Part shown: positions 21,910 to 33,268 of the stretch, piece after piece
How positions within the stretch are numbered: position 1 is the first letter of the stretch
Layout: every line of letters begins with the position of its first letter
Source: Coprinopsis marcescibilis
Lineage: Eukaryota > Basidiomycota > Agaricomycetes > Agaricales > Psathyrellaceae
Direction: 5' to 3'
DNA: 64,000 nt
NCBI GenBank assembly: GCA_004369085.1
Contig: ML210194.1
Location: 89,493-153,492, forward strand
Notes under the pieces: generated by a model
The model's database searches: none
The model's input: the letters and a program-made list of their open reading frames with translations, nothing else
What the model was told of the DNA's origin: nothing
Made by a program: the position numbers and the translations under genes

Positions 21910-24503
21910 CTAAGTGGCCTCAGTGCCCTCAGTTGGGACTGTGGCGAAGGGGGCATCTCGTAAACACATGTGTCAAAACGATAGAGTTAACAAAACTTAC
22001 CTTCTGGAAAGTCGATATTCTCTGGATCAACATACCAAGCCCCTTTCGCAGAGAGGTCAGCATCTCCGGAAATTTCAAAAGCGAATGACAACGTACGGTC
22101 AGCGTTCGGATCCATGTTGGCCAAAGTAGTTCCATCTCCGAGCCAAGCAATATTTTCATACTCATCCCCGATGGTGCTCTCGTAACTGTAGTCCTCCCAT
22201 CGCGGATTCTTGAGAGCCTTGGCCAGATGGAGTGGGGCGCCTGGATATTGATGAGAAACATTCAGCTTCCATTATCAAAAGGTCAACATACCAGGCCAAA
22301 TAACAAACACTCTTCCGTCAGGCGAGTTCCCAGCCTTGTACGTAGAGGCATACGGCTGGCCATACACGGTCTGTGGCATGTTTTAGGATACAACCTACCC
22401 CGAAGACAACAAACTTGGGCTAACCTTCTTGAAATAGCTATCGGCGAAGCGGTCGAAACCATCGACAGCCTCCTTCCTAGCCTCGATGCTCTTGTACCTA
22501 TCCCGTTGCAGCTTCAACGTGACTTCCACAACGTAGTCCACTAGCCTTTCAAATCCGAGCGTGAGCGAGCCTCCTGGCACCATTCCGTTTGGTCCAAGAG
22601 ATTGGAACCAGTTCGGGAATCCACGAGTTGCGATTGAGAGGTAGGTGCGAGGGTATGGACCCGACCATTCATCTTTAAGATCCCGTCCTTTACGACCGAG
22701 AATTGGGAAGCGGTAATCGAAGGATAGGTCGTAGCCTGTTGGTCTACCTCAAGCATACGCACGTAACAAGACGGTAAAGGTACTTACCAGTAGCGCACAC
22801 AATGGCATCAAACTCTTGATGTTTCCCGTCTGCAGCCTCAATTCCAGTCTCTGTGATCTTGGCAATGCGACCTGGTTCGAACTCAACGTTGTCCTGGCAA
22901 ACAGCGTTCAAAAATCCGGAATCAGGCACAGGCCGACGGATTCCGAATGGGAAATCAGGGGTGACTAGGGATGTTGTGTTGAATTTCGGAATGGAAACTC
23001 GGTAGTAGGTAGTCAAAACGTACGTGACTCTGCAATCTCGGGCTTTGCGGCCAGTTTCGCCTTCATATATTGAGTGAACAGTTTGCGTATGTGCGCTTGC
23101 ATCGGATGGTCCGTCAATAAGACAGGATATACATTCTGCACGGTGGTGTGAGCGACGAGTGGCTATATGGTGGATTTTCGTACCTGCATGAGTTGCTCGA
23201 GCGACTTCCTGAACTTCAGGTACTCCACTGGGTCCTCAAACCCTTTCTTGTCTTCGTCAGTGAATTGGTCTGTTCAATGATGTCCGGGTAAGCCGAGGCT
23301 AACTCTTGCGGCACAGTCAGCGGAGACTACGCACAGTTCATAGCGTTCGGGTCTTTCGCCAGCTCATGCATCTTGTCGTGTCCGAACAACACGGTCATCC
23401 AAGTCTTCGAACGAGCATAGTTGACTAGTTTCCCAACGCGAGGCTGCAGGGCTGTCACTATTTGGGTTCCAGAAGAACTCTTACCACATCAAACCCATTA
23501 TTAGTATCATTTGGTAGACAAGGACGAGGTGCAAGATACGCACGACACCGATTACAGCAACTCGCTTACTAGCCCAGCTCTTCACAGTCGTCCTCCACCC
23601 TGCCAAAGGATCGCCTTCGCCCGTTTCCCATTCGGCACTGTGGATCAGCTTTCCCTTATATTCAGCAAGCCCCGAAATATCTGGCCAGTTCCATCGGCCA
23701 AGAGCTCCCATAGCAGAGAGCACAATGTCAGCGGTATCTTCAAATTCTTCGAATTCCATTCCCCCTTCTGATTGGCCTTGGACCGGTACTTTGGGCCTGC
23801 GAATCTTTAAAGTCCATTTCCCGGTGAGTTCGTCGTATTGCGCGCGGACGACCTTGTGTTGCAGCTTGATGTATGGCCATAGTTTGTATTTGTCGACAAC
23901 ACCTTCGAGGTAGCTTTGAATCTCTGGGCCTCCCGGGTAAAACGAGGACCAGTTTTTCTAGTGATCATGATCAATAATCAGGAGAAGCAGCAAACATATG
24001 ATAAGAACATACATTAGGCTCGAAAGTGAGTTGGTACTAGAGTCAAAGCGACAGCTCAGTTAGCTCGATCCGTATTATGGGACTCAAGGACTCACACAAT
24101 GGGCAGGATTGTCGCAGGCCAGGCCCTAATATAAGCGGGATATCAATATCGCATAGCTTGGGTTATTCTCGTCTTCAACGCGTACCGGGTAACGGTGGCT
24201 ATACCAGACGCCGCCAACGCCTGCATTTGCTTCATACACGACAAAATCGAGATTCTTCACTTTCTGAGGGAATCTGGACAGTGGCTATTTGAGGCCACCG
24301 CAATATACAAGGGAGTCAGACGAAGACGAACCGAATAGCTGATATAATCCCTGGCGAAACTGTATCAGCATTCCGTACAGCAGGTAAACAACTATGTCCT
24401 GACCTGTATATCCAGCTCCGATTACGATCACTTTCATAGGTCGAGCTTCATCGATGGAGGATGGGTCGAGGGAAAATGCGGTGGGAATGGAGACATTTGG
24501 CAT
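21910..24503 (-). CDS. Flavin-containing monooxygenase, Baeyer-Villiger type
   Basis: FAD- and NADPH-dependent monooxygenase of the class B family. The start at 24503 gives MPNVSIPTAFSLDPSS, then the FAD-binding fold MKVIVIGAGYT (Gly29-Ala-Gly). An intron within the fold follows, then VVYEANAGVGGVWYSHRYPG and CDIPAHCYQLTFEPN. The family fingerprint appears as YKGKLIHSAEW, with Tyr for the usual Phe and Glu after the Trp. A second nucleotide-binding region follows (KRVAVIGVGSSGTQ, split by an intron). Further blocks are FPFGIRRPVPDSGF, DAIVCATGYD, and RFPILGRKGRDL to TYLSIATRGFPNWF. The last intron leads to DAPFATVPTEGTEAT and the stop at 21910. About ten introns. Possible ketone, ester or secondary-metabolite oxidation; the substrate is unknown. 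Confidence 0.88.
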
Positions 24504-24936
24504 GGCTGGTAAGGTCCCTCGGGTGTTGAACGGTTGAAGGGCGACTGTTTGAACCTTGCCCCTATATGTAACTAGAGAATTGTTCAGTAACCATAAACAC
24601 TGATGGAAATGGATTCTCTACCTGATGATCTTTGACTATTGAATTACGCACCCTGCACTAGAAAGGCTAGCGACGTCAAGAAACATCAATAATCAACTCC
24701 GGTCGAAAGCGCAGTACGTTATTTTGGGCGTCCATTCAAGTGAAACCATCATTTGTTTCACCATCTAGGCATATAGACTCCTGAAGTCATGACATGAGGC
24801 GGCAAAGGTCCTTCGAGGGCTGTCCAGATGTCGGATAATGTTCCGCTGTATCCGGGTGGCGATTCAGAAGATGTTCCTCATCCGAAGATTCCTAAGCATA
24901 ATCCCCGGAACCTTAGTGTAGGGTCTTACAGTACAT
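24504..24936. other. Monooxygenase promoter side
   Basis: Upstream DNA of the monooxygenase gene with no open frame of note and no clear TATA box. Confidence 0.35.
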
Positions 24937-25082
24937 CACTGTTTTCGGGACGGTGGGATAAAGCTTGATAGCGTGGATAAGGGTGTATAAGGGTGGATAA
25001 TATAGGTTTATCACCCTTATCCTGTATTATCCACCCTTATCCCACGTCCCACACTATCCCACTGTCCGGTGTTGACTGATGT
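24937..25082. repeat. Long imperfect palindrome with four GGATAAGGGTG-type motifs
   Basis: The left half (about 24937-25003) and right half (about 25012-25082) are imperfect reverse complements. Matching parts include GGGACGGTGGGATA versus GGACAGTGGGATA at the outer ends, and TATAAGGGTGGATAATA facing TATTATCCACCCTTAT at the centre. The unit GGATAAGGGTG occurs twice direct and twice inverted. It could fold as a large cruciform or nested hairpins. It may be a small transposable element or a terminal structure of the accessory block to its right. Confidence 0.7.
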
Positions 25083-25519
25083 AGTCATACTTGCGTCCAA
25101 AAATCTCGTCGCGAAAAGTTCGGTCAAAAAAAAAAACGGGTAACTTGGGCCCGCTTTGCCGCCACATTCGATATGCGCCCGGCCCCCTTCACTTTCAGGT
25201 CGCGCATGGGCCACGCAGTTCAGTCTTTCTTTCGCGCATGTGGCGGCTTCAGCAAGGCGAGCTTGCGTGCCAAGCGCCGAGCTAGGGCTTTGTCCTAACG
25301 GACGCTCCGGCTCTCGGCCCCGCCCATTTCCTCTTTCGCATCCCTCCTGTCATACTGAACCCCCATCATGTCAACTAGATCCTCGTTCAGACATCCTGCA
25401 ATAAAATTCGAGACGCAAGATTTCGTTTCCTCGCTTTTCTGCTCCTTCCCTTCATCCTCGCAGTAGCACTTCGCTACCTGCCCTCCTCCGCTCTGCTCTC
25501 TCATCCTTTTTTTCTCATC

Positions 25520-26161
25520 ATGGACGAACCCGCAAACCCTCGTATCGGGATTCCGTGCGATTACATCATTCCTGCGGATTTAGATCTGTTCGACATCACT
25601 GCTGTTACCAACACTAACGAAAAACTCCAAGAATGCAGAGACTTCCTACAAACCGATATCCCTGATAACGTCGAACTCCTCACCCGAGAGAGCACTCCAC
25701 CTCTTTCTCCAAATTCTAAGAAGCGAAAACTCAAGGAAGTGGTCGACGACATCCTCTCACTCACACCGAACTCCCAAAAAGTTCTCATAGCAGCCATCTT
25801 GCCCGATTTGGACAAGAGCAAAAGACCCAGACCCGATGATGGTAATACCAATGACAAGGAGAAGATCCCAGATAAGGGAAAAGCCAAGACCGACTCCGGC
25901 CCTATCCTTACCTCCTTGGCCCACAGACCCACCCACACGAAAGCGTCTATTACTTCCGAAGCTCCTTTTCATCACCACATTACTAATATGCTCTCGTGGC
26001 GACTACACGTCCCACTTTCCTTCTTTACCATCAGAGCCACGGACACCTTCGCCAAAAACCCCAACTCCATCACCACCATTGAGTTCTATCCAGCACACAA
26101 TCCATTTTCAAGCTCCAAGGCCCCCAAGCATCAACATGCAGACCCTCTATTTTCGGTGTAG
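25520..26161 (+). CDS. Unknown ORF of the accessory block, possibly frameshifted
   Basis: 213 codons from an ATG with a pyrimidine-rich leader just upstream (25440-25516). The protein begins MDEPANPRIGIPCDYIIPAD and is rich in Pro, Ser, Lys and Asp. It has a basic KKRKLKEVVDDILS segment, like a nuclear protein linker. No family is recognised. The frame ends at 26161, but a sister frame continues as VEDASRLLRELDAPSH and stops near 26256, so a frameshift near 26100-26150 is possible. It lies 0.9 kb upstream of a decayed tyrosine recombinase in the same orientation, and the two may belong to one element. Confidence 0.4.
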   Translation: MDEPANPRIGIPCDYIIPADLDLFDITAVTNTNEKLQECRDFLQTDIPDNVELLTRESTPPLSPNSKKRKLKEVVDDILSLTPNSQKVLIAAILPDLDKSKRPRPDDGNTNDKEKIPDKGKAKTDSGPILTSLAHRPTHTKASITSEAPFHHHITNMLSWRLHVPLSFFTIRATDTFAKNPNSITTIEFYPAHNPFSSSKAPKHQHADPLFSV

Positions 26162-26289
26162 AGGATGCGTCTCGCCTCCTCAGGGAGCTCGACGCGCCCT
26201 CTCACATGACCACCGAACCTTTGCACATGATCGTTGTTTCGTGTTTCTCCCTTTTTGAACTTTACTTATCTATATTTGGACATACTGTA

Positions 26290-27067
26290 CTTAGATGGTA
26301 GAACGAGATTTTTCGTACCCCGTCAAGGTCTTAGTTAGGTGCGATCGAAGGCCTAACAAGTTTGTTTGTACCCTTTTTAGCATGGACCATCCCTGTGTAG
26401 TATAAAAACCGAGGCATTTGCCTCGAGATTCGGTAGCTTTTTACCAGTGGGTAGATAGCTCAATATACATCGTATTTTGCACCCCAAAAGTCTCTCCCTG
26501 CTTTGTTTCTATTGTCTTTCTGCTTTGCTCACTACTCGCTCTTGTTACACCACTTCCAATGGTGGAACATGACGACGAACGGGAACTTACGAATGAGGAT
26601 TATTTGGAGATACAGATGGAATATTTTAGGAAGTTTGGTATGTTTGATAACGAATCGATTGATACCCCTAACTGTCAAACCGGAGCTTGGGGGTATTTTT
26701 AGATAGATAACGGATAAGAACTTATGACGTAGTATTTTTCTTATTTATAGTATGATAGTGGAAGGAACTTATCGATAAGATCGATAAGAGATAAAGATTG
26801 TATATAAATATGTATCTAAATAGGTAGTTGTAGGTTAGTTTTGATCTCGTTTCTATTTTGTTTATACGATAGTTTTCGAATAAGACTTTTGTTAGTCTTC
26901 TCGTCGACGGATCGTCTCACTCGAATCCTCCAGAAACTCAATCGTCCTGACGTTAGCTCGTCTCGATTCTCTCGACCAACTCATTCATCTCGACGATCTA
27001 TCATCTTGATTCTATTGTCGACTATTGTTTAACGACTAAGGCGTACTACTCGCCTTGCGTCGTAACA
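26290..27067 (+). mobile_element. LTR-like or promoter-bearing repeat remnant
   Basis: AT-rich non-coding stretch with a TATA-like GTATAAAAAC at about 26400, followed by a short palindrome (GAGGCATTTGCCTC). It ends near 27067 in CGCCTTGCGTCGTAACA, a CA-terminated end like those of fungal gypsy LTRs; AAGGCG/CGCCTT forms a small hairpin just before. No matching left end or target-site duplication could be defined, so the boundaries are guesses. Confidence 0.3.
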
Positions 27068-27079
27068 ATCTTCCTCCCA

Positions 27080-28116
27080 GATTCCAATGCCTCCAGACTC
27101 TTTCAGGTCATGGTTTACTCCTTGGATGAGGACACATGGTCCACATATGGTGCAGGTCTTTTGCGATTCATGCAATTCTGCGATGCGCACAACATACCGG
27201 AGGTACAAAGAATGCCGGCATCAGCTCAGCTGGTGTCCGCATTCCTAGCTTTCCATGCTGCTGCCGTCTCTCCCTCCACAGTCAATAACTGGATTTCAGG
27301 CCTACGTTTCTGGCACATCGTCAATGGTGCCCCCTGGCACTTGGATGATCCACTCATCTCTCAGACCCGCAAGGGTATAAATAAGCTCTCACCTATCTTA
27401 TTGCACTTCCAGAAGTGACCACCTGTCACCATCGAGCACATGGTCTCGCTACGAGCCGGTCTCGACATCTCCAATCCATGTGACGCCGCAGTATGGGCAG
27501 TAGCTGCCATCGCTTTCTGGTCATGCTGTCGCCTTGGCGAGCTCACCGTATCCACCCCCAACACCTTCAACCTCAAGAAACACGCATCTAAATCATCCCC
27601 TCTGTCCTTCGACACCGCCTCCCTCCAATCCAACCATTTGCCACCTTACACATCCCATGGTCCAAAACCACAGCTTTTGAGGGTGCAAACATCTCCATCG
27701 TCTCCCGACCACTTGATCCCACATGCCCATATGCAGCACTCCACAACCATCTCAAAGTGAACACCAGTGTCCCTAAATCCGCACCACTATTCGCCTACAC
27801 CTCCCACGATAACACTGCATCCACCCTCACCAAGAGCTGGTTCCTCGCTCGTTGCAATGACATTTGGCACAAGGCGGGTCTCCCCAAGATGTTTGGGCAT
27901 GGCTTCCACATCGGAGGCACCACGCATCTGCTCCTTCTGGGCACTCACCCAGACATTGTAGCCACACAAGGCCGATGGAAATCTCGCGCCTTTCTCGAAT
28001 ACTGGTGCAGAATTGAAATCATTCTTCCCATTTTCATTACAAACTCCAACTATGACACATCCCGCAACTCTATGCTTACACTCATGAACTCCTACAGAAA
28101 GAAATACTCGCTATAA
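27080..28116 (+). pseudogene. Decayed tyrosine recombinase (Crypton-like or fungal integrase family)
   Basis: Three frames together give one tyrosine-recombinase-like protein: an N-terminal SAM-like domain (WSTYGAGLLRFMQFCDAHNI, AFLAFHAAAVSPSTVNNWIS) and a catalytic domain. The first catalytic Arg is in FWSCCRLGEL. The usual His-x-x-Arg box reads HGFHIGG, so the Arg is replaced by His (codon CAC at 27907-27909). The later GRW and a nucleophile-type Tyr (FLEYW) are present. A TGA at 27416 interrupts the SP...PPVTIE linker where CGA would be expected, and a one-base frameshift lies near 27640-27660. The gene therefore cannot make an active enzyme. The upstream ORF at 25520 and the LTR-like stretch may be parts of the same or a nested element. 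Confidence 0.75.
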
Positions 28117-30143
28117 TCCATCTGTCCTTTTTGCAGTCTCTCCAGCTTGGGTGTCCAGCGACTCACGTCCGCGTATGTTGGGGCTTCGCCTGCAGGTGTC
28201 TTTCGCGTCCCCTCGTCGTAGCCTTTCGCTTGACCTGGGGCAGCCGGGCCATCTCAGCAATGCTTGAGACCCCGATCATGCTGCTTCAAATCTTTCCTTT
28301 GCCCCCTCGTTCCTCTCCGTCTCGGTTGACTTTCATCAACCTCCCTTACCTCTCATCTCAGGGCTTTCATTGCCCCTCATCCCAAGGGAATAGGACGAGG
28401 CTCTCTCTCTTCATTGCTCGCTGGCCATTCCAGCTTTGCTCATGTGGCATCCGGTGTCTTACCCCCCAACCTCAGAATCTACCAGCCCTCAGGCCCCTAA
28501 CTTCCATTGTACTATTCGTTATCATTACTATTCCCTGCATCCCTGCTTATAATTCTAATATTTCTCTCATCCCCTGAGCCCCAGTCCGTAAATACAAAGC
28601 TCATTGTCATTGTCAAACTTCCTGCATAAGCATTTGCGGAGTAAGTAATACATGCGTTCCTCCATAAGATTGATCATCTCGTGGGAACACTATCATACAA
28701 TGCCACCTTGCCGTCGAACCTAAGCGTGCAGTCCGCCGTTGCGCTACGGGGCGCCTACGCCCACCTGCGATGGGCAAGGTTCAGGCTATTACCGACGCTA
28801 CGGTACAGGGTTGAATGTGCAGGTTTTTCGCCCGATCACGATACATGGGAGCCATTCGAACATGTTGAACACTGAGTGTTACACTGTGCCGCCCTCGAAC
28901 GCTGGTGGTACGAAGATCCTTAGGCGCGTACAAAAGGTATTTACAATATTGTATCCTGGTCGAATACTCAAACGCGTTTTAAGGCTGTACATTACGACTT
29001 GGTTCCGGGCTTCGACCGAACAGGTCGGCTGCGGCATGATCAAGCTTGTGATGCTTAGAGAAGATCTGGCGACTGGAGGTTGACTCATGCTTACTACTGC
29101 ATCACGAGCCATAGATATAGATATAGTCCGCTCAAGGGACTATCGCGCAACGTTGCTCAGTATGACAAGTCGGCAAGAACTAGTGAGTTGAAATGTTGCA
29201 TGTCCCTTCTGAGGTTACGAATAACGCAAAGGATACCGATCAAAGCCGTGGTTTAGCGAGAAGCGCAGTTTTTGATAAGACAATTGACAAAGGGATCCGA
29301 GACGAGTCTGAGATCGCCGTGAACTTCTTGAAGGTGAACGACCGAGAAACTGCGGCGTAGTACGGAGGTTGCCAAGACCGTTAATTTGATCTGGCCGGTG
29401 GAAACCGGAGCCCCTATAATAATTAATTAATACAATTCGCGTCTAATCCACACCACAACCTATCGCGTCATCATTGTAGTTAACGTAGTTATATATGGGA
29501 GTCAAAAGGTACACTAATGTTGGAGAGAGAAAGCAACTTGGGAGGACTCACAAGAACGCCACCGATTCAATCGAGCCCATGTCCACAAACTTGCCAGGTC
29601 CGCTCCATTGCTGCATGCATGATCACTGCCAGGCTATGCTATCTGTAGACACAATTCCTCAGAGAGTAGCGTAAAGGGATCCTCAGCCGGAGATACAGTA
29701 CCCCATAATTACTGTAAAAACTGTTTATCACTGGGGCATCATTCTGACAAAACATTTCAGTGTTCCGTTGTCGGACATTGCAGTTAAGCGCTCTGGATGT
29801 GTTTGCTCTGCCGCAGTCAGAATTCTCACCAGTGAATGGAAGAGCGGGCATGGTGCGAAAGTAGGCATAGGTGAGACGACAATGCAAGTGATCGTATAAC
29901 GGAATAAGAACCCGGAAGAGTGTATGGCAGATGAATAGGCGTTCGAGAAGATCAGAAGACAAAAGAATCTATCAAGGTAAAAGAGGATGCGGGTCATGAT
30001 AGGGGTATAGAAGTGTAAGTATGAATCAAAACATTCACAGTACGTGTTGAGTTTCTTAAAAAAGTTCAAGACTGACTGCGGCTGGTTAAAGGTAGTATAA
30101 TCGGCTGGGAAGATCGTGGCATTACGCGCCAAGGCTCGGATGA
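28117..30143. other. Two-kilobase gene-free stretch right of the recombinase
   Basis: The first 450 bases are pyrimidine-rich and could be the 3' part of the decayed element. The rest has only short frames on both strands. Between 29639 and 30100 a minus-strand frame follows the gene at 30144; I found no clean splice that would join them. Confidence 0.35.
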
Positions 30144-30778
30144 TTAGGCTGAAATGCAAGGAAGCGCTCGTTCTGCAAAGATCCGCACAAGCCTCTGGTT
30201 TCTCCGAGTGGCCGCTTGAAGGACCCAATCTCCCTGCTGAATGTTCGGGTTTCCTAAGAGCGAAGGGACTCTGTTTTCTACCGCGTGCAGGACAAGCTCG
30301 TCCTGACACCACATCGACGCAAGGAGGCACTCCACAATCATCTCAGGGGTAACAGGCCGCAAGATCAACCTTCCATTCGCAAGAAGGATGCGGCACCGAT
30401 GAAATGCGTGGATCTCCATTGTAACGGCTGCAAATACTCTCCCCTCTTTTCTCAAGTGCGATTTACGATCAGATTTGCAATTAAGACTCCCTCCAGATAA
30501 GTGGGAAACTGACCTTTGTACATCGTCCATGTAGCTTGATAGTCGTCATCAGAGAGCGCAGCGAGATTTGGGGAAATGATGATAAAATCATCGCTTCCCA
30601 TATCCTCGACGAGTTCCTCATGAGGGCTATCAATCCAGTGACGCGTTCCATGCGAGTCGGTGGGTATCAATTTGAGGTTGACGAACGGGAATGATTGTAG
30701 GTACCACGACCGCGGCGTTCGTTGGTAGTAGGAGCTCAGCACAAGCAGGACCTTGGTCGCTTCTGCCCTCTCATCCAT
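30144..30778 (-). CDS. Unknown small protein
   Basis: Two exons, 30778-30514 and 30427-30144, joined over an 86-nt intron (GTCAGT...TTTGCAG) with preserved phase, giving 182 residues. It starts MDERAEATKVLLVLSSYYQR and contains WYLQSFPFVNLKLIP, DDFIIISPNLAALSDDDYQA and IVECLLASMWCQDELVLHAV. The composition is that of a folded soluble protein. No family recognised, no signal peptide. It stands alone between an accessory block and a gene-poor interval. Confidence 0.5.
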
Positions 30779-33162
30779 AGCTTTACGCTGAGCTAGCTTG
30801 ACGCAGGCCAGTTAGTCGAAGCAGCGGAGAGATTGACGAGGGGGCAGACTAATGTGATGATGATCATTATACTCATCTTTTATATCATTGGCATTGTAAA
30901 AATATTAAATTAAGCGGAGAACAGATTAGGAAGACTGTCCCCGAGCCATCCCAGCGCGGAATGGGGCCACTGGTAAGACCCTGTGTGAGAGTGTCCGCGA
31001 AGTCCGCAGCAAAGTCCGCAGCAAAATCTGCAAGTGTACACAGAAACCATCCAGCGTAGCGTCACCAAATCCATATATGGGACCGAACGAGTCAGAAAGC
31101 GAGGGAGACTACGGGCTCATCAAGAATGGTGTAAAGTCTTATTACGGCCCCTAGAGGTTTGTGTGCGCCGTTTCGCATGTCGTCTAGAAAGAATTCAGAT
31201 CTGTCCTCCCAGTCCTGGTCCTGCATTGTGTACGGCAGCAGCTTTGTGTGTGCGACTCGGATGGTCAGTCAACGCCTCGTGTCGGCGGGTAAGTGGATTG
31301 ACTCGGTTACCGCCAGAAGTTCCGTACATGAGAGTTAGGTGGTTCTTTTGTTCTCTGAGGCCTAAAGGGTGAACGCCGCACGAGCAACCTCCGTTTGCCA
31401 GCCACTAGTATGCAGTCGTATGCACCTGCCGAAGCCGGCTTTGCGTTCGATCTCCGCTTACTAATCCGCTTACTAATAGGGGATAGTCGCCTGTGGACTC
31501 TAACTTGAAGTAGAGTCAACAGGTGATTAACTGTGAATAAATGCTTGGCCTGAAAGGTGAAGGAACATTCGCAATTGGGCCAATAGGGTATTATAGTGCC
31601 TTGAAACCATCAGGGTCAGCTATTATTCCAATCTCAAACGAACGCCACGGAATGGAGAAATTTTTATCTATAAGAATGATACAGTACGGTTGCACGAAAC
31701 ATTGTCGAGAGAATTTAAAGAGGACCCTGTGGCAAAGCCATAATTATGCGCGCCTAATCGGGCGCTCCTTCCAGCAAGGGCTTCTGAATATCTCGCCTAA
31801 CCTCTAGTACAAGGAAATTGCACCAAGTTCCAGGCCACAATGCTCTCTTTGCGCATTTCCTCTGGACCGTTGCCTTCGGAGCTGTTGAATACTCGCCCCT
31901 CAACATTCAGCTGTATTTCTGTAGTCGTCAAGACATACCCCCTCTCGCTCTTCGCCGCAACTCAGTACTCTCTCTGTTATTTCTCTGCTTTTAGTACGCT
32001 TGTGCCACGCATTCGCTCGTTTTCCAGTGTAATTCCGTCCACTTTTTTTAACGCGGGAGCTACAAAACTAACTTCCAATAGGTTAGACCCGGTGAGATCG
32101 CTCGAAAGGCCAATATAACCCTACCTCTTTTTTTTTTGTTTTTGTTTTGGATGAAAGTGCATTTAATCACCCGGGGACTATATCGAAATGATAGGACCCT
32201 GCGTAACTACCGTACTGCTATAGGCCCCAGCAGGGCCGCTACCCTAGTAATAACCTACAAGTGTGTGGCATGGTACGCCTCTTTGAAGCAGAACTAAATT
32301 ACGATGGCCGAAGCCCGATGTGGAGCCTGTAAATAGACGGGTCTTAGTGACCTCCTTTTGTGTAGGATTTATATGTGTGTGTGGGTTATGCGGCCTGCAG
32401 GCCACGTAGAAAGGGAGATGGAGACAGAAAAAGATAGAAAAATAGGTGCACGAAATGAAAGATGACAAGGTAGGAGGACTCTGAGAGTCGAGAAACTGAG
32501 AAAAAATATGAAGACCAGAAAATAACAAAATCGAAACCTAGGCCTGTACGTTGCAAGTCGTGGAGGGTTGCAGCCCCCTATCCCTGTACGGTCAGTCTCA
32601 CCCCTCTCCCTGCTCCTCCCCGCACTACACCACCCTCGTTGCCTCCGCCTTCTTTTTCGCCTTCCTCCTCCCTCCTTCTCTCCCCACCCCCTCTTCGTGT
32701 TGTCCCATATCTCCCTGTATAACCATACCTATAACGCCGGAATTCGAAGTACGCTTCGAAGTGTTGCGTATTCTGGCGAATTACCGAAGCCTCAAAATGA
32801 ATATTCGCCCGGACCCCGCAGTAAGTCCGGATGCCGGCGACAATCTTTGATTTGGGGAACGAAGCTCGTCTTCGGGTGAAATTCGCTACAGATTCTTTGA
32901 GTCTTGGACCTGCTGATCACGAAAATGTGACGCTACGAAGGCTAGACCGCCTCTGAGCCATACTTCGACGTCCCAACGGGTTGTAGCATGACGACCCTCG
33001 GTCATATACGATTGCCAAGCGAAGGGGGTACGATCATGCAGGTCCACGCGTCAGCATCGTTCGCGCATCGAAATCTGCCGGAGAATTTGCCGCGGTAAAG
33101 GTGGGCCGTAGCCAGACGATTTTCGTGTTTGTTTCGCTCCCAAAATATACATTGTGAGTGCC
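30779..33162. other. Gene-poor interval upstream of the GH5 gene
   Basis: No convincing coding sequence. It holds short tandem repeats (31000-31035 and near 31450-31475), a pyrimidine-rich stretch at 32580-32710, and T-run tracts around 32129. Some of this may be old transposon debris, but nothing can be named. Confidence 0.4.
31000..31035. repeat. Short tandem repeat, 12-nt unit
   Basis: AAGTCCGCAGCA occurs twice perfectly (31000-31011 and 31012-31023), followed by a degenerate third copy. Confidence 0.7.
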
Positions 33163-33170
33163 TATATAAC
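33163..33170 (+). promoter_or_regulatory. TATA box of the GH5 gene
   Basis: TATATAAC lies about 100 bases before the GH5 start codon. Confidence 0.5.
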
Positions 33171-33268
33171 GTGTTAGTGAGAAGTACGGTGAGCTCCATA
33201 ACTTTATTTCTCGACCCAACATTGCGAGTCATATATCCCATCAACGCCTCATTACATCCTAGATACCG

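Noticed and set aside
24961..25040. Telomere-like GGGT repeats
   Set aside because: The units GGATAAGGGTG are arranged as inverted pairs and are not tandem TTAGGG copies, so this is not an interstitial telomere.
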